From an uncultured Pseudomonadales bacterium (GTDB lineage Bacteria > Pseudomonadota > Gammaproteobacteria > Pseudomonadales > Azotimanducaceae), in contig OY282430.1 of NCBI GenBank assembly GCA_958296025.1, forward strand, positions 434,001 through 498,000: DNA of 64,000 nt, read 5' to 3'. Every line of letters starts with the position of its first letter. Position 1 is the stretch's first letter. Under the pieces are notes generated by a model. That model made no database searches and had not been told where the DNA came from. It saw only the letters and a list, made by a program, of their open reading frames with translations. This document shows positions 16,245-24,704 of this stretch, piece after piece. A program made the translations under genes and the position numbers.

Positions 16245-17885
16245 ATGGCACTCGGAAACAGAGGCGGGTTTGTGCGGTCAAGCTCCATATTGAGGGACCT
16301 GAGAACCGGACAGACGTATGTGCGTATGGTCGAATCGCGCCGTACAGTCCTTGTCATGCTGCTGTGGTTCTTTCTGGTGTCTTCGGCCTGGGTTTTCAAT
16401 CTGAACAGCCGCGGCGTGAACCATCCACATGGCGACGAATGGCATACGCTGGTTCTCGGAACCCAACATTTCGGTTCATTCGAGGAGCCCGTGTACACCG
16501 CAAGGGTGGGTGAAACGAACCGATGGTTCGTTCGATTGCTCCACCCTGCCGCAGTCTATTACATGAACAGCCACATGGGCGGGGAGCACTACCTCACGGG
16601 TTGGAAATACCCGGGCGGCTATTATCTTCGAGAGCACTTCAACGCGACGGACGCCATCCGTGACGATCCGAACATCCAAGATTATGTCTTTTTTCTGAGA
16701 GCGTCTTTCGGGGTTTTGGCCCTATTTTCCTTCTGCATGGTCATGTGGGCGTTGTCCGGCCGGTTCGGCATCGCAGCCGCAGCCGCGTACGGAAGCCTAG
16801 TACTCGTGAATCCGCTCGTGTTTTCGCAATTCGATATCTTTTATTCCGAGACTACGCTGTTCATCCTCTTCAACATCGCGGCGTTTCTCTGTCTCCGCAC
16901 TCGATCGTTGACCACATATCGCACTCTCGTCTGGTCGGGAGTTCTGTCCGCTGCGGCACTGTCCACCAAGCTGACGGGAATCCTGATCATCGGTCCGTTG
17001 TTCGTTCGGGCAGTCACCGACGTTCTGAGAAGTCGTCGCAATCTCAAGGTGGGTATTGAGGTCTATCTGCTGTCCGCCGCAGCCGCCTTGGTGCTATTGA
17101 ATTTGCCTTCCGAGTCCCTGTTCTCCCTTCTCAATGAAACCCTGGCCAACGTCTATCATTTCAAGACCGGGCACATAGTGACCGAAGAGGACGGCGTGGC
17201 GTTTCTTCGGTTTATACCCGGCGATATGGGTTACATGCTTTACATGCTGCCCTTACTGTTTGCCGTGAGCCTATTCTGGCTTGTGCGGCGTCCAGGAAGG
17301 CGCCTCGCGCCTGTCTATGTTCTTGGCCTGCTCATCATTTTCGTGATCTGGTCTTTTGTGAATTCCGCAGTATATATTAGCAGAAACTGGGCGTTCGTTT
17401 GCGTCGCCATGAGCTTCATCGTCGCTCTGGGTGCCGGCAGTTTCGTCGAGAGCCTCAAGTCGAAACACAAGTACGTTGCGGCGGTCTGCTCGGCTTTGGT
17501 TGTCGTGTTGATGGCCGGCGAGCTCGTTCGCCTTCAATACCGGATGCCTTCGCTGGTCGACACGTTCTTCGAGAGAAACGTCGAACGGATAGAAACATGC
17601 AGCACCATCGGTGCCATCGGCTTGTCGAAGCAGGCTCTCCGAGCGTTGTCCTCCAGCCGCGACGATGGTGTCACTGTTTTTGACAGCGTTAGGGGCCCGT
17701 TTACTATCTCGAAGTCTCCCAGCGTATTGGACAAGTATATCCAGTACGGCTGTCTGATTATACACCGGAAGGGACAAAGCAAGCAGATATCGAACTTCAT
17801 TGCGCCGCAACGCTACCGACTGTTGGATCGAGTTGGAGACCTATTTTTCTTTTCGCGGGAGCTGCAGGACCGCCCAACGTCCTGA
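16245..17885 (+). CDS. GT39/PMT-like polytopic glycosyltransferase
   Basis: A 546-residue integral membrane protein with roughly ten predicted helices. A short cytoplasmic N-terminus precedes the first helix (VLVMLLWFFLVSSAWVF) and an acidic first loop carries NHPHGDEWHT, as in dolichol- or undecaprenyl-phosphate-sugar-dependent transferases of the GT39/ArnT type. A hydrophilic C-terminal domain of about 130 residues follows the last helix. It probably transfers a lipid-linked sugar on the periplasmic side, which fits the GtrA protein in the same operon. A ribosome-binding site GGGAG precedes the ATG. It appears to be the last gene of the operon. Confidence 0.72.
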   Translation: MALGNRGGFVRSSSILRDLRTGQTYVRMVESRRTVLVMLLWFFLVSSAWVFNLNSRGVNHPHGDEWHTLVLGTQHFGSFEEPVYTARVGETNRWFVRLLHPAAVYYMNSHMGGEHYLTGWKYPGGYYLREHFNATDAIRDDPNIQDYVFFLRASFGVLALFSFCMVMWALSGRFGIAAAAAYGSLVLVNPLVFSQFDIFYSETTLFILFNIAAFLCLRTRSLTTYRTLVWSGVLSAAALSTKLTGILIIGPLFVRAVTDVLRSRRNLKVGIEVYLLSAAAALVLLNLPSESLFSLLNETLANVYHFKTGHIVTEEDGVAFLRFIPGDMGYMLYMLPLLFAVSLFWLVRRPGRRLAPVYVLGLLIIFVIWSFVNSAVYISRNWAFVCVAMSFIVALGAGSFVESLKSKHKYVAAVCSALVVVLMAGELVRLQYRMPSLVDTFFERNVERIETCSTIGAIGLSKQALRALSSSRDDGVTVFDSVRGPFTISKSPSVLDKYIQYGCLIIHRKGQSKQISNFIAPQRYRLLDRVGDLFFFSRELQDRPTS

Positions 17886-18166
17886 CCCTCGACCTCGTCC
17901 GCCGGGCATGTAACGGGTCAGGGGAAATCCGGGAGCGACCTGTACCTTTCGGCAGCTTCAGGACGACCAAGTGCGTATCTATGCCCAGAGGTTGCGCAGC
18001 ATACCTGATAACTGGCACAAGTTGGATGAAGACCGTAATAGACACCAAATTGCGCACGGCTATGGAACTGGTAGGATTGGGGAAAGCCGATTTGCAGTGG
18101 GCGGACGGAGAACGCGTTGACGGGAAGGCGTCAAGGTGTGGGAAACCTTACTAAGGAAAAAATGTA
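17886..18166. other. Intergenic region with one possible small frame
   Basis: The gap after the glycan operon contains a 57-codon frame at 17981-18154 (MPRGCAAYLITG...), without a clear ribosome-binding site or recognisable domain; I do not call it a gene. The ribosome-binding site of the next gene (AAGG, 18153-18156) lies at its end. Confidence 0.4.
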
Positions 18167-18889
18167 GTGGATAAGACAGCATGGGTCACCGGCGGCAGCG
18201 CCGGCATCGGTGCGCAGATTTGCCGACGCTTGGTGGCGGATGGCTATCGGGTGTTCAGCTTGGCGCGGCGCAGGGCGGACCTGGCCGGGGTGGAGTCCGT
18301 GGAGGTCGATTTGGCGGATGCCGCCGCCACGGCCCAGGCGGCGCAGGAATTGGCTGCCCGCTGCCCGGCCACCAGCTTGGTCCACAATGCCGGCGCCATC
18401 CGCGAAAAGCTGGTCGAGGAAGTCACCGCGGAAGACTTGAACGCTCTCGCCAATCTGCATATCGGCGCCGCCATCGCGCTCCTGCAGGCCAACCTGCCGG
18501 TCATGAAGGAAGCCCAATATGGCCGAGTGGTGCTGATGTCCACCCGCGCCATCGTCGGACTGGCCAAGCGCACGGTTTATTCGGCCACCAAGGCCGGCTT
18601 GATCGGCATGGCCCGCACTTGGGCGCTGGAGCTTGCGCCGCACGGCATTACCGTAAACGCGGTGGCGCCCGGCCCCATCGCCGAAACGGAAATGTTCGAT
18701 GGCGTGATTCCCCCCGGCTCCCCAGCGCTGGACCGCGTGGCCGGCGCCATTCCAGTGGGCCGGGTGGGCCGTCCGGCAGATGTGGCGCGGGCGGTCAATT
18801 TCTTTCTCGGCCCAGAGGCGGACTTCATCACCGGCCAAACCCTGTTCGTTTGCGGCGGCGCCTCCCTTGGCGGGCTGACGTTTCAGTAG
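18167..18889 (+). CDS. Short-chain dehydrogenase/reductase
   Basis: A 240-residue classical SDR: VTGGSAGIGAQI (NAD(P) loop), HNAGAIREK, MSTRAIVG with the catalytic Ser, YSATKAGLIGMA (Tyr and Lys), and a C-terminal ITGQTLFVCGG. It resembles 3-oxoacyl-ACP reductase (FabG)-like enzymes but stands alone, so the substrate is open. Translation starts at GTG 18167 with AAGGA ten bases upstream. Confidence 0.85.
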   Translation: MDKTAWVTGGSAGIGAQICRRLVADGYRVFSLARRRADLAGVESVEVDLADAAATAQAAQELAARCPATSLVHNAGAIREKLVEEVTAEDLNALANLHIGAAIALLQANLPVMKEAQYGRVVLMSTRAIVGLAKRTVYSATKAGLIGMARTWALELAPHGITVNAVAPGPIAETEMFDGVIPPGSPALDRVAGAIPVGRVGRPADVARAVNFFLGPEADFITGQTLFVCGGASLGGLTFQ

Positions 18890-19070
18890 AAGTCCCAAGG
18901 GCCGTGCGGATGTTTGACGAACAGCGACGCTTTCATCTTGCGGATGCCGGAGCCATGCGATCTAAAACGAGTGCTCCGCAGCCAGGCCCGCAGACCCGTC
19001 CGTTAGTCTGTCCGCGCAGCAAGGACAATGGCTTGATCCGCTGATTTGAACGCCTGACGAGAAATGGAGC

Positions 19071-19859
19071 ATGAACGCTGAGATATTGACGCAACTAATG
19101 CAAGGCATCGGCGCCGGCGGCATCCGCGTCGTCGATCTGACGCAGACCTTGGCGCCGGAGTTCCCGCCCATCGTGCTGCCACCGGAGTGGGGGCAGTCTT
19201 GGCCGTTCAGGATTGAGGAGATATCTCATTACGACGACCGCGGGCCCCCTTGCTACTGGAACAACTTGTCCTTCGGTGAGCACACCGGCACCCACTTCGA
19301 TGCGCCCATCCATTGGATTTCCGGGCGCAACCTGCCGAACAACGCCACGGACACCGTCCCCATTCAGGACATGATCGCCCCTGCCTGCGTCATCGACTGC
19401 TCCGCCGACGCCCAGGCGGACGCGGACTTCCTGCTGACCGTGGAGCGGGTGCGTCAATGGGAGGCGGCGCACGGAGCCATCCCCGCCCGCAGTTGGGTGC
19501 TGATGCGCACGGACTGGTCCAAGCGCGAGGACCCGGTTGCCATTCAGAACTTTGACGAAACCGGCCAACACACCCCCGGCCCGGATGCCGATGTGGTCAA
19601 GTTCCTGGTGGGAGAGCGCGACGTCATCGGCTTCGGCTCCGAATGCATCGGCACTGACGCCGGCCAAGGCTTCCACCTGAACCCGCCCTACCCCTGCCAC
19701 TACTACATGCACGGCGCCGGCAAGTACGGCCTGCAATGCTTGACCAATCTGGACCAGTTGCCCCCCGCCGGCGCAGTGCTCTTCGCCGCCCCCTTGAAGA
19801 TCAAGCGCGGCTCCGGCAGCCCCCTGCGCGTGCTGGCCCTAGTCCCGGCGGGGAATTAA
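19071..19859 (+). CDS. Cyclase-family (kynurenine formamidase-like) metal hydrolase
   Basis: A 262-residue protein of the cyclase/KynB-like family. The metal-binding motif HTGTHFDAPIHW (about residues 69-80) is intact, preceded by VVDLTQTLAPEFP and followed by GFGSECIGTDAGQ. The family includes arylformamidases, isatin hydrolases and polyketide cyclases, and sequence alone does not separate them. A ribosome-binding site (GGAG) precedes the ATG. The gene faces the metallo-hydrolase gene across a strong hairpin. Confidence 0.85.
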   Translation: MNAEILTQLMQGIGAGGIRVVDLTQTLAPEFPPIVLPPEWGQSWPFRIEEISHYDDRGPPCYWNNLSFGEHTGTHFDAPIHWISGRNLPNNATDTVPIQDMIAPACVIDCSADAQADADFLLTVERVRQWEAAHGAIPARSWVLMRTDWSKREDPVAIQNFDETGQHTPGPDADVVKFLVGERDVIGFGSECIGTDAGQGFHLNPPYPCHYYMHGAGKYGLQCLTNLDQLPPAGAVLFAAPLKIKRGSGSPLRVLALVPAGN

Positions 19860-19935
19860 TGTCGCCTTAGGATGGCGCGGGGCCCGCCAGCGCCATGCCG
19901 CGCCGATCCAGGGTCGAGAGGAAGGGATTTGTCTC

Positions 19936-19960
19936 GGTCCTGCCGCATTGCGGCAGGACC
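19936..19960. terminator. Bidirectional hairpin terminator candidate
   Basis: A perfect 11-bp inverted repeat (GGTCCTGCCGC, loop ATT, then its complement) lies between two convergent genes, 8 bp beyond the stop of the leftward one. There is no T-tract on either side, so it may slow or protect transcript ends rather than terminate on its own. Confidence 0.6.
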
Positions 19961-19968
19961 CGTAAGCG

Positions 19969-20889
19969 TCACTCGGAGGCTGCCTGCAAGTCGGTGGCTA
20001 GGATGCGGATCCAGCGTTCCTCGTCAATGAAGCCGGAACCCCATTCGGCGTAATCCGGCCCCAATCCCTTGGCGATGACCTCATCCACCGTGGCGCCATT
20101 CGCCAACGCGGCGGCGACCATTTGCCTAGTGTCTCGCAGGACCTTGATGTTGGCCCTAACCTCATCCAAGCCGCACAGGGGGCCGTGGCCGGGAATGACC
20201 TTGACGTCGGGGGCGGCCCATTCCAGGACAGCCTCCAAGTTGGCGATGTAGCCGGCCACGGTGCCGCCGGCCTCCAAGTCGATGTAGGGGAAGCGGCCGT
20301 TGAACAGTTGATCCCCTAAGTGCAGAACGTTGGCGTTGCGGAACCAAACGACGCTGTCCCCGTCGGTGTGTCCGGCGGGCAAGTGCAGCAGGCGGATCTC
20401 ATCGCCGTTGAAATGCACGCTTAGGGAGTCGGCGAAGGTGATGATCGGCAAGGCGGTTGGGGGCAAGCTGTCGTCGCCGAGCAGGCGCGCCCGCACGTTG
20501 TCGTGGGCGATGATGGTTCCCGCTTGGCCGAAGTGCGGATTGCCGCCCACATGGTCGGCGTGGTAGTGGGTGTTGAGGATGAACTTGGGCCGGTCGCCGC
20601 CGAGAGCGTCTATGGCCGTTTGAATGCGTTCCGCCAAGGGCAGGAATTGGTCATCGACGATCAACACGCCGTCATCGCCCACCGAGACGCCGATGTTGCC
20701 GCCGATGCCGGTGAGCATGTACACAGGGCCGTCCACGGGAATGGCCTCGATCTCCACGTCATCCTTGAAGAGGTCAGCGGCGGCGGCCAAGGCGGATGGC
20801 GCCGCCAGCCAAGCCGCCATCAGCAGAAGTACGGGACCGATGGATGGCTTTGCCAGCCACCGACTCGGCGTTCGGAATGGCATTGGCAT
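19969..20889 (-). CDS. Secreted metallo-beta-lactamase-fold hydrolase
   Basis: A 306-residue MBL-fold protein with a signal peptide (MPMPFRTPSRW followed by VLLLMAAWLAAPSALAAAA). Zinc motifs are complete: THYHADHVGG (HxHxDH), LLHLPAGHTDGDSVV, and VIPGHGPL. It resembles periplasmic subclass B3-like or glyoxalase II-like MBL proteins found next to catabolic genes; antibiotic hydrolysis is not implied. Although the frame is open to 21282, the ATG at 20889 is chosen because AAGGAG lies 7 bp upstream and the signal peptide starts there. Confidence 0.85.
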   Translation of the reverse strand: MPMPFRTPSRWLAKPSIGPVLLLMAAWLAAPSALAAAADLFKDDVEIEAIPVDGPVYMLTGIGGNIGVSVGDDGVLIVDDQFLPLAERIQTAIDALGGDRPKFILNTHYHADHVGGNPHFGQAGTIIAHDNVRARLLGDDSLPPTALPIITFADSLSVHFNGDEIRLLHLPAGHTDGDSVVWFRNANVLHLGDQLFNGRFPYIDLEAGGTVAGYIANLEAVLEWAAPDVKVIPGHGPLCGLDEVRANIKVLRDTRQMVAAALANGATVDEVIAKGLGPDYAEWGSGFIDEERWIRILATDLQAASE

Positions 20890-21006
20890 GGATTTCTCCT
20901 TGCTTGGTCGAATAATGGCTGCACGGCAAGATAGCCTGATTGGCGCGGCGCGTACAGACTGTTTGGCATCGAAATCCAGAAAGCAAAACCGCCATGACAG
21001 TGATTC

Positions 21007-21036
21007 TTGGGAGCGCCACCCCGCTGCGGCTACAAT
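21007..21036 (+). promoter_or_regulatory. Sigma70-like promoter for the FAD monooxygenase gene
   Basis: TTGGGA (21007-21012) and TACAAT (21031-21036) are spaced by 18 bp, about 60 bp before the ATG at 21097. Confidence 0.45.
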
Positions 21037-21096
21037 CCCGGTCCGCCATCTGGAACACGAATCGCCGATGGGTTTGGTAGGGTCAAGGAGGCCTGA

Positions 21097-22311
21097 ATGG
21101 CGGAAGGACAGGACGCCAAGGGCAGGGTGCTCATCACCGGTGGTGGCATCGGTGGGTTGACGGCGGCGCTGTGCTTGGCTCGGAACGGTTTCGAGGCGGC
21201 GGTGTTCGAGCGGGCGTCGGAGTTTGCGCAAATGGGTGCCGGATTGCAGCTCAGCCCCAACGCCAGCCGGGTGCTGCACCATTTGCGCCTAGCGCCGCAG
21301 CTTGCGGCGCGGGCGTTCCTGCCGGCGGCCACGGAGTTCAGGCGTTGGCGGTCCGGCAAACTCATCAGCCGTTCGGCTTTGGGGGAGACCGTGCGTCAGA
21401 TCTACGGCTTTCCCTACTACCACATGCACCGGGGCGACCTACTGCGTTTGCTGTTGGAGGCGGCTGAACGGGAAGGACGCATCGAACTGCACAGGGGTGC
21501 CGAAGTGCGGAGGTTCCGGCAGGATGCGCATGGCGTTCAGATCACGGTGGCGAGGGGTGACGGCGAAACCCTGTACCGGGGCATCGCGCTTGTTGGCGCC
21601 GACGGCATCCACTCGTCGGTGCGCACCCGTCTGTTTGGCCGGCAAGCGCCGACCTTCACCGGCAACGTCGCTTGGCGCGCCTTGGTGCCGGCCCAGCGTC
21701 TGCCGAAGGGCAGGGTCCGCCCCGTCACCAGCTGTTGGTGGGGACCGGGCGGCCATTTCGTGCATTACTACGTTCGCGGCGGTGCCTTGGTGAACTGCGT
21801 CTGCGTGGTGGAGAAAGCCGGTTGGGAGGTGGAGTCCTGGACCGAGCGGGGCGAACCTGGGGAACTGAAGGCGGACTTCGCCGGCTGGCACAGCGACATT
21901 CAGACGCTGATCGACTGCATGGACGCGGACGCCCTATACAAATGGGCGCTCCATGAGCGTCCGCCCATGCCCCGTTGGGGAAAGGGATTGGTCACCCTAT
22001 TGGGGGACGCCTGCCATCCGATGCTGCCGTTCATGGCTCAAGGTGCCGCCACGGCCATTGAGGATGCGGCGGTGTTGGCGGCCTGCCTAGCCGCTGGCGG
22101 AGACAGGGCCACCGGCCTCAGGCGTTACGAGGATCTGCGCCGCGGCCGCACGGCACGGATGCAGGCCCTGTCGAGGCGCAACGCCAAGCTGTTCCACCTT
22201 TCCGGCATTGCGGCTTGGCTGCGCAACCGTGCTGCGAACTGGGCCGGCGGACGCCTCATGGACGACATTTTCCGCTACGACGCCCTCACAGCCGTCCGGG
22301 GACAGGCCTGA
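21097..22311 (+). CDS. FAD-dependent monooxygenase (salicylate/3-hydroxybenzoate hydroxylase-like)
   Basis: A 404-residue group A flavoprotein monooxygenase. It has the FAD-binding GGGIGGLTAALCLARNGFEAAVFE, the DG-type motif LVGADGIHSSVRTRLF near residue 170, and LLGDACHPMLPFMAQGA near residue 305 with the second FAD-binding Asp. The overall length and the AGLQLSPNA segment resemble salicylate 1-monooxygenase and 3-hydroxybenzoate 6-monooxygenase. Its aromatic substrate is not determined. A strong AAGGAGG ribosome-binding site precedes the ATG. Confidence 0.85.
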   Translation: MAEGQDAKGRVLITGGGIGGLTAALCLARNGFEAAVFERASEFAQMGAGLQLSPNASRVLHHLRLAPQLAARAFLPAATEFRRWRSGKLISRSALGETVRQIYGFPYYHMHRGDLLRLLLEAAEREGRIELHRGAEVRRFRQDAHGVQITVARGDGETLYRGIALVGADGIHSSVRTRLFGRQAPTFTGNVAWRALVPAQRLPKGRVRPVTSCWWGPGGHFVHYYVRGGALVNCVCVVEKAGWEVESWTERGEPGELKADFAGWHSDIQTLIDCMDADALYKWALHERPPMPRWGKGLVTLLGDACHPMLPFMAQGAATAIEDAAVLAACLAAGGDRATGLRRYEDLRRGRTARMQALSRRNAKLFHLSGIAAWLRNRAANWAGGRLMDDIFRYDALTAVRGQA

Positions 22312-22319
22312 GGCAGGCG

Positions 22320-23306
22320 TTAATCCTGCCCATGCACTTGCTCCCCCCGCGCCAGATGCTTTTGGTAGCCGGCCGCGTCAATGCAGCTGCCGCACACCAC
22401 CAAGGCCACGCGCTTGCCGAACAGCGACCCGTGCAGAGGGCCGAGAGCGCCGGCCAAGGCAGTGGCGCCGGCCGGCTCCACGGCCAGGTTAGCCTCTCGA
22501 AACAGCAGATATAGAGCACGGCAGATTTCGTCGTCCGACACCCTGACCACATCGTCCACGAACCGCCGCACCAGATTGAGGACGTAGGGCGTCGTCAAGG
22601 GCGGCGCCAAGCTGTCGGCGATGGTGTTGACCGCCACACCCGACAGGGCTTGGTTCACCGCTAGGGATTGGCTCATGCCGTCGGCGCCCTCCGGCTCCAC
22701 GCCAAAAACGCGGCAGTTGGGGTTCACCTGCTTGACGGCGCAAGCCAGGCCGCCGATCAATCCCCCGCCACCCACCGCCGCCACGACCGCATCCAAGTCT
22801 TGTGCATCCTCCATGATCTCCATGCCTAGGGTGCCTGTGGCGGTAGCGACCAAGGGACCGTCGAAGGGGTGGATCATGACGCGGCCTTCCTCCGCCACCA
22901 GTCGCTCCGCTTCGGCAAAGGCTTGTGCGCCGGTTTCCCGGAAGATCAACTGCGCACCGAAGCTGGCCGCTAGCTGCCGCCGGGCGGGATTGGCCGCTGT
23001 CTGCATGACCAGCTTTGCATCGGCGCCGACAACGCTGGCCGCGCAGGCCGTGGCCACGGCATGGTTACCGGCGCTCACCGTGGTGATTCTCCGTTGCGCA
23101 GCATCCAAATGGAGAACGTTGTTCAGCGCCCCGCGAAACTTGAAAGTGCCGGTGCGCTGCATCAGTTCGAGTTTAAGCAGCACCCCATCGCCCAGCTTGG
23201 CCCGCAACCAATCCGAACCGGTGTGCAGCAAGGGCGTTCGCAACACATGGGGCGCCAAAAGCCGCCGCGCCGCGGCGATGCCGTCTGGGCCGGGGTACTC
23301 CTCCAC
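22320..23306 (-). CDS. Threonine/serine dehydratase-like PLP enzyme
   Basis: A 328-residue fold-type II PLP enzyme. The PLP lysine is in GTFKFRGALNNVL (about residue 53), the phosphate-binding loop is AVGGGGLIGGLAC (about 177-189), and the cofactor-ring-contacting end reads VVCGSCID. Length and motifs match catabolic threonine or serine/threonine dehydratases without the C-terminal regulatory ACT-like domain, so it is not the biosynthetic, isoleucine-inhibited IlvA type. The start codon is ATG at 23306. Confidence 0.85.
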   Translation of the reverse strand: MEEYPGPDGIAAARRLLAPHVLRTPLLHTGSDWLRAKLGDGVLLKLELMQRTGTFKFRGALNNVLHLDAAQRRITTVSAGNHAVATACAASVVGADAKLVMQTAANPARRQLAASFGAQLIFRETGAQAFAEAERLVAEEGRVMIHPFDGPLVATATGTLGMEIMEDAQDLDAVVAAVGGGGLIGGLACAVKQVNPNCRVFGVEPEGADGMSQSLAVNQALSGVAVNTIADSLAPPLTTPYVLNLVRRFVDDVVRVSDDEICRALYLLFREANLAVEPAGATALAGALGPLHGSLFGKRVALVVCGSCIDAAGYQKHLARGEQVHGQD

Positions 23307-23589
23307 CTAGCCGCTCCGCTGGCCACGTCGGCTGGGTTCGGCGTAGTCATCGTAAGCACACAGGGCTTCCAGTGTGCCAAGGCTAACGAGCATAGGCGAG
23401 ACCTTCGGTTGCAGGGTGCAGGGGCCACTCTACCGGGTGACTTGGAGCCTGTCGAGCGGTCCGGCCCGCAACCGCAGGGGCGGCGGAGACCTTGAAGCGC
23501 CGGCCCCGTCAAAGCAGATCTCCGCCACCACCCCGGCCGTTTTCCGTTAACCTATTGGACCCGCAACGCCGCGCACCGCAAAGAGGACC
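23307..23589. other. Divergent intergenic region
   Basis: A 283-bp gap between divergently transcribed dehydratase and aldo/keto reductase genes that must carry both promoters. I see no RNA gene or repeat in it. Confidence 0.4.
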
Positions 23590-24594
23590 ATGAAGAGACA
23601 AATCGGAACCAGCAAACTCAATGCCGTCGGCTTGGGCTGCATGAACCTCAGCCACGCCTACGGCCCCGCCCTGCCCATTGATGAGGCTGAAAGGGTGCTG
23701 CAGGAGGCGCTGGACATCGGCTATGACTTTTTTGACACCGCCTCCCTCTATGGTGACGGCAGCAATGAGCGCCTCGTCGGCAGCGCCTTGGGCCATCGGC
23801 GGGACGAGTTTTTCTTGGCCAGCAAGGGTGTGCTCGGCTTTGTCGATGGCAAGCGGGCGTTGGACGGGCGCCCGGAGAGCATCAAGCAGCATTGCGAAGA
23901 CAGCTTGGCGCGTTTGCGCACCGACCGCATCGACCTTTACTACATGCACCGCCTGGATCAGAAGGTGCCTGTGGAAGAGTCCATCGGCGCACTAGCGAAC
24001 TTGGTGCGGGAGGGCAAGATCCTCAACATCGGCGTGTCCGAGATGTCCGTTGCCACCCTGCGCCGGGCGCATGCAACCCACCCGGTGGCGGCGTTGCAGT
24101 CGGAATATTCCCTGTGGACCCGCAACCCGGAACTCGGGGTGCTTGAGGTGTGCGAGGAGTTGGGCGTCGCCTTCGTCGCCTTCAGCCCCGTCGGCCGCGG
24201 GCATTTCGGGGGCAGCAGGCTCAAGCCGGATAGCTTCGCCGAAGGGGACCTGCGCAAGACCATGCCGCGCTTTGCGGAGGATAACTTCGCTAGGAATCTG
24301 GAGATGCGCGAACGCGCCTTGCAGCTCGCCGAGGAGGTCAAATGCGGCCTGCCGCAACTGGCTTTGGCTTGGGTGTTGGCGCAGGGGCGGCACATTTTGG
24401 CCATTCCCGGCACCACCAAGGTCAAGCACCTCAGGCAAAACTTCGACACCCTAAAACTGGACGTTCCGGCGGAAGTCCTGGAAACGCTCTCCTGCGTTTT
24501 TGATCCGACTGCCGTTGCCGGCAACCGCTATGCTAACGGTCCGCAAAAGACGATCGACACCGAGCGCTTTGATTTTGAGGCTCAGGAAGGTTAG
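23590..24594 (+). CDS. Aldo/keto reductase
   Basis: A 334-residue AKR TIM-barrel protein: LNAVGLGCMNLSHAYG at the N-terminus, FFDTASLYGDGSNE with catalytic Asp and Tyr, YYMHRLDQKVPVEESIGAL carrying the His, and LAIPGTTKVKHLRQN, which binds the NADP phosphate. It groups with the YajO/AKR13-like proteins by pattern. The substrate is unknown. AGAGGA precedes the ATG. Confidence 0.85.
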   Translation: MKRQIGTSKLNAVGLGCMNLSHAYGPALPIDEAERVLQEALDIGYDFFDTASLYGDGSNERLVGSALGHRRDEFFLASKGVLGFVDGKRALDGRPESIKQHCEDSLARLRTDRIDLYYMHRLDQKVPVEESIGALANLVREGKILNIGVSEMSVATLRRAHATHPVAALQSEYSLWTRNPELGVLEVCEELGVAFVAFSPVGRGHFGGSRLKPDSFAEGDLRKTMPRFAEDNFARNLEMRERALQLAEEVKCGLPQLALAWVLAQGRHILAIPGTTKVKHLRQNFDTLKLDVPAEVLETLSCVFDPTAVAGNRYANGPQKTIDTERFDFEAQEG

Positions 24595-24704
24595 GCCGCC
24601 AATTCCGCTTGCCGGGCGCTTCGCAAAGGCTTGACGGGGTTGGCCTTCCGGCAATTGCCGAACTGTTAGAATGGCTCGCCTAGCGTTCCTTCAGGCTTGA
24701 AGAC

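Noticed and set aside
17981-18154. 57-codon frame after the glycan operon
   Set aside because: No ribosome-binding site, no recognisable domain, and short enough to be chance.
19969-20889. Antibiotic-resistance beta-lactamase
   Set aside because: The MBL fold and zinc motifs are general; gene context is catabolic and no resistance-specific feature is visible.
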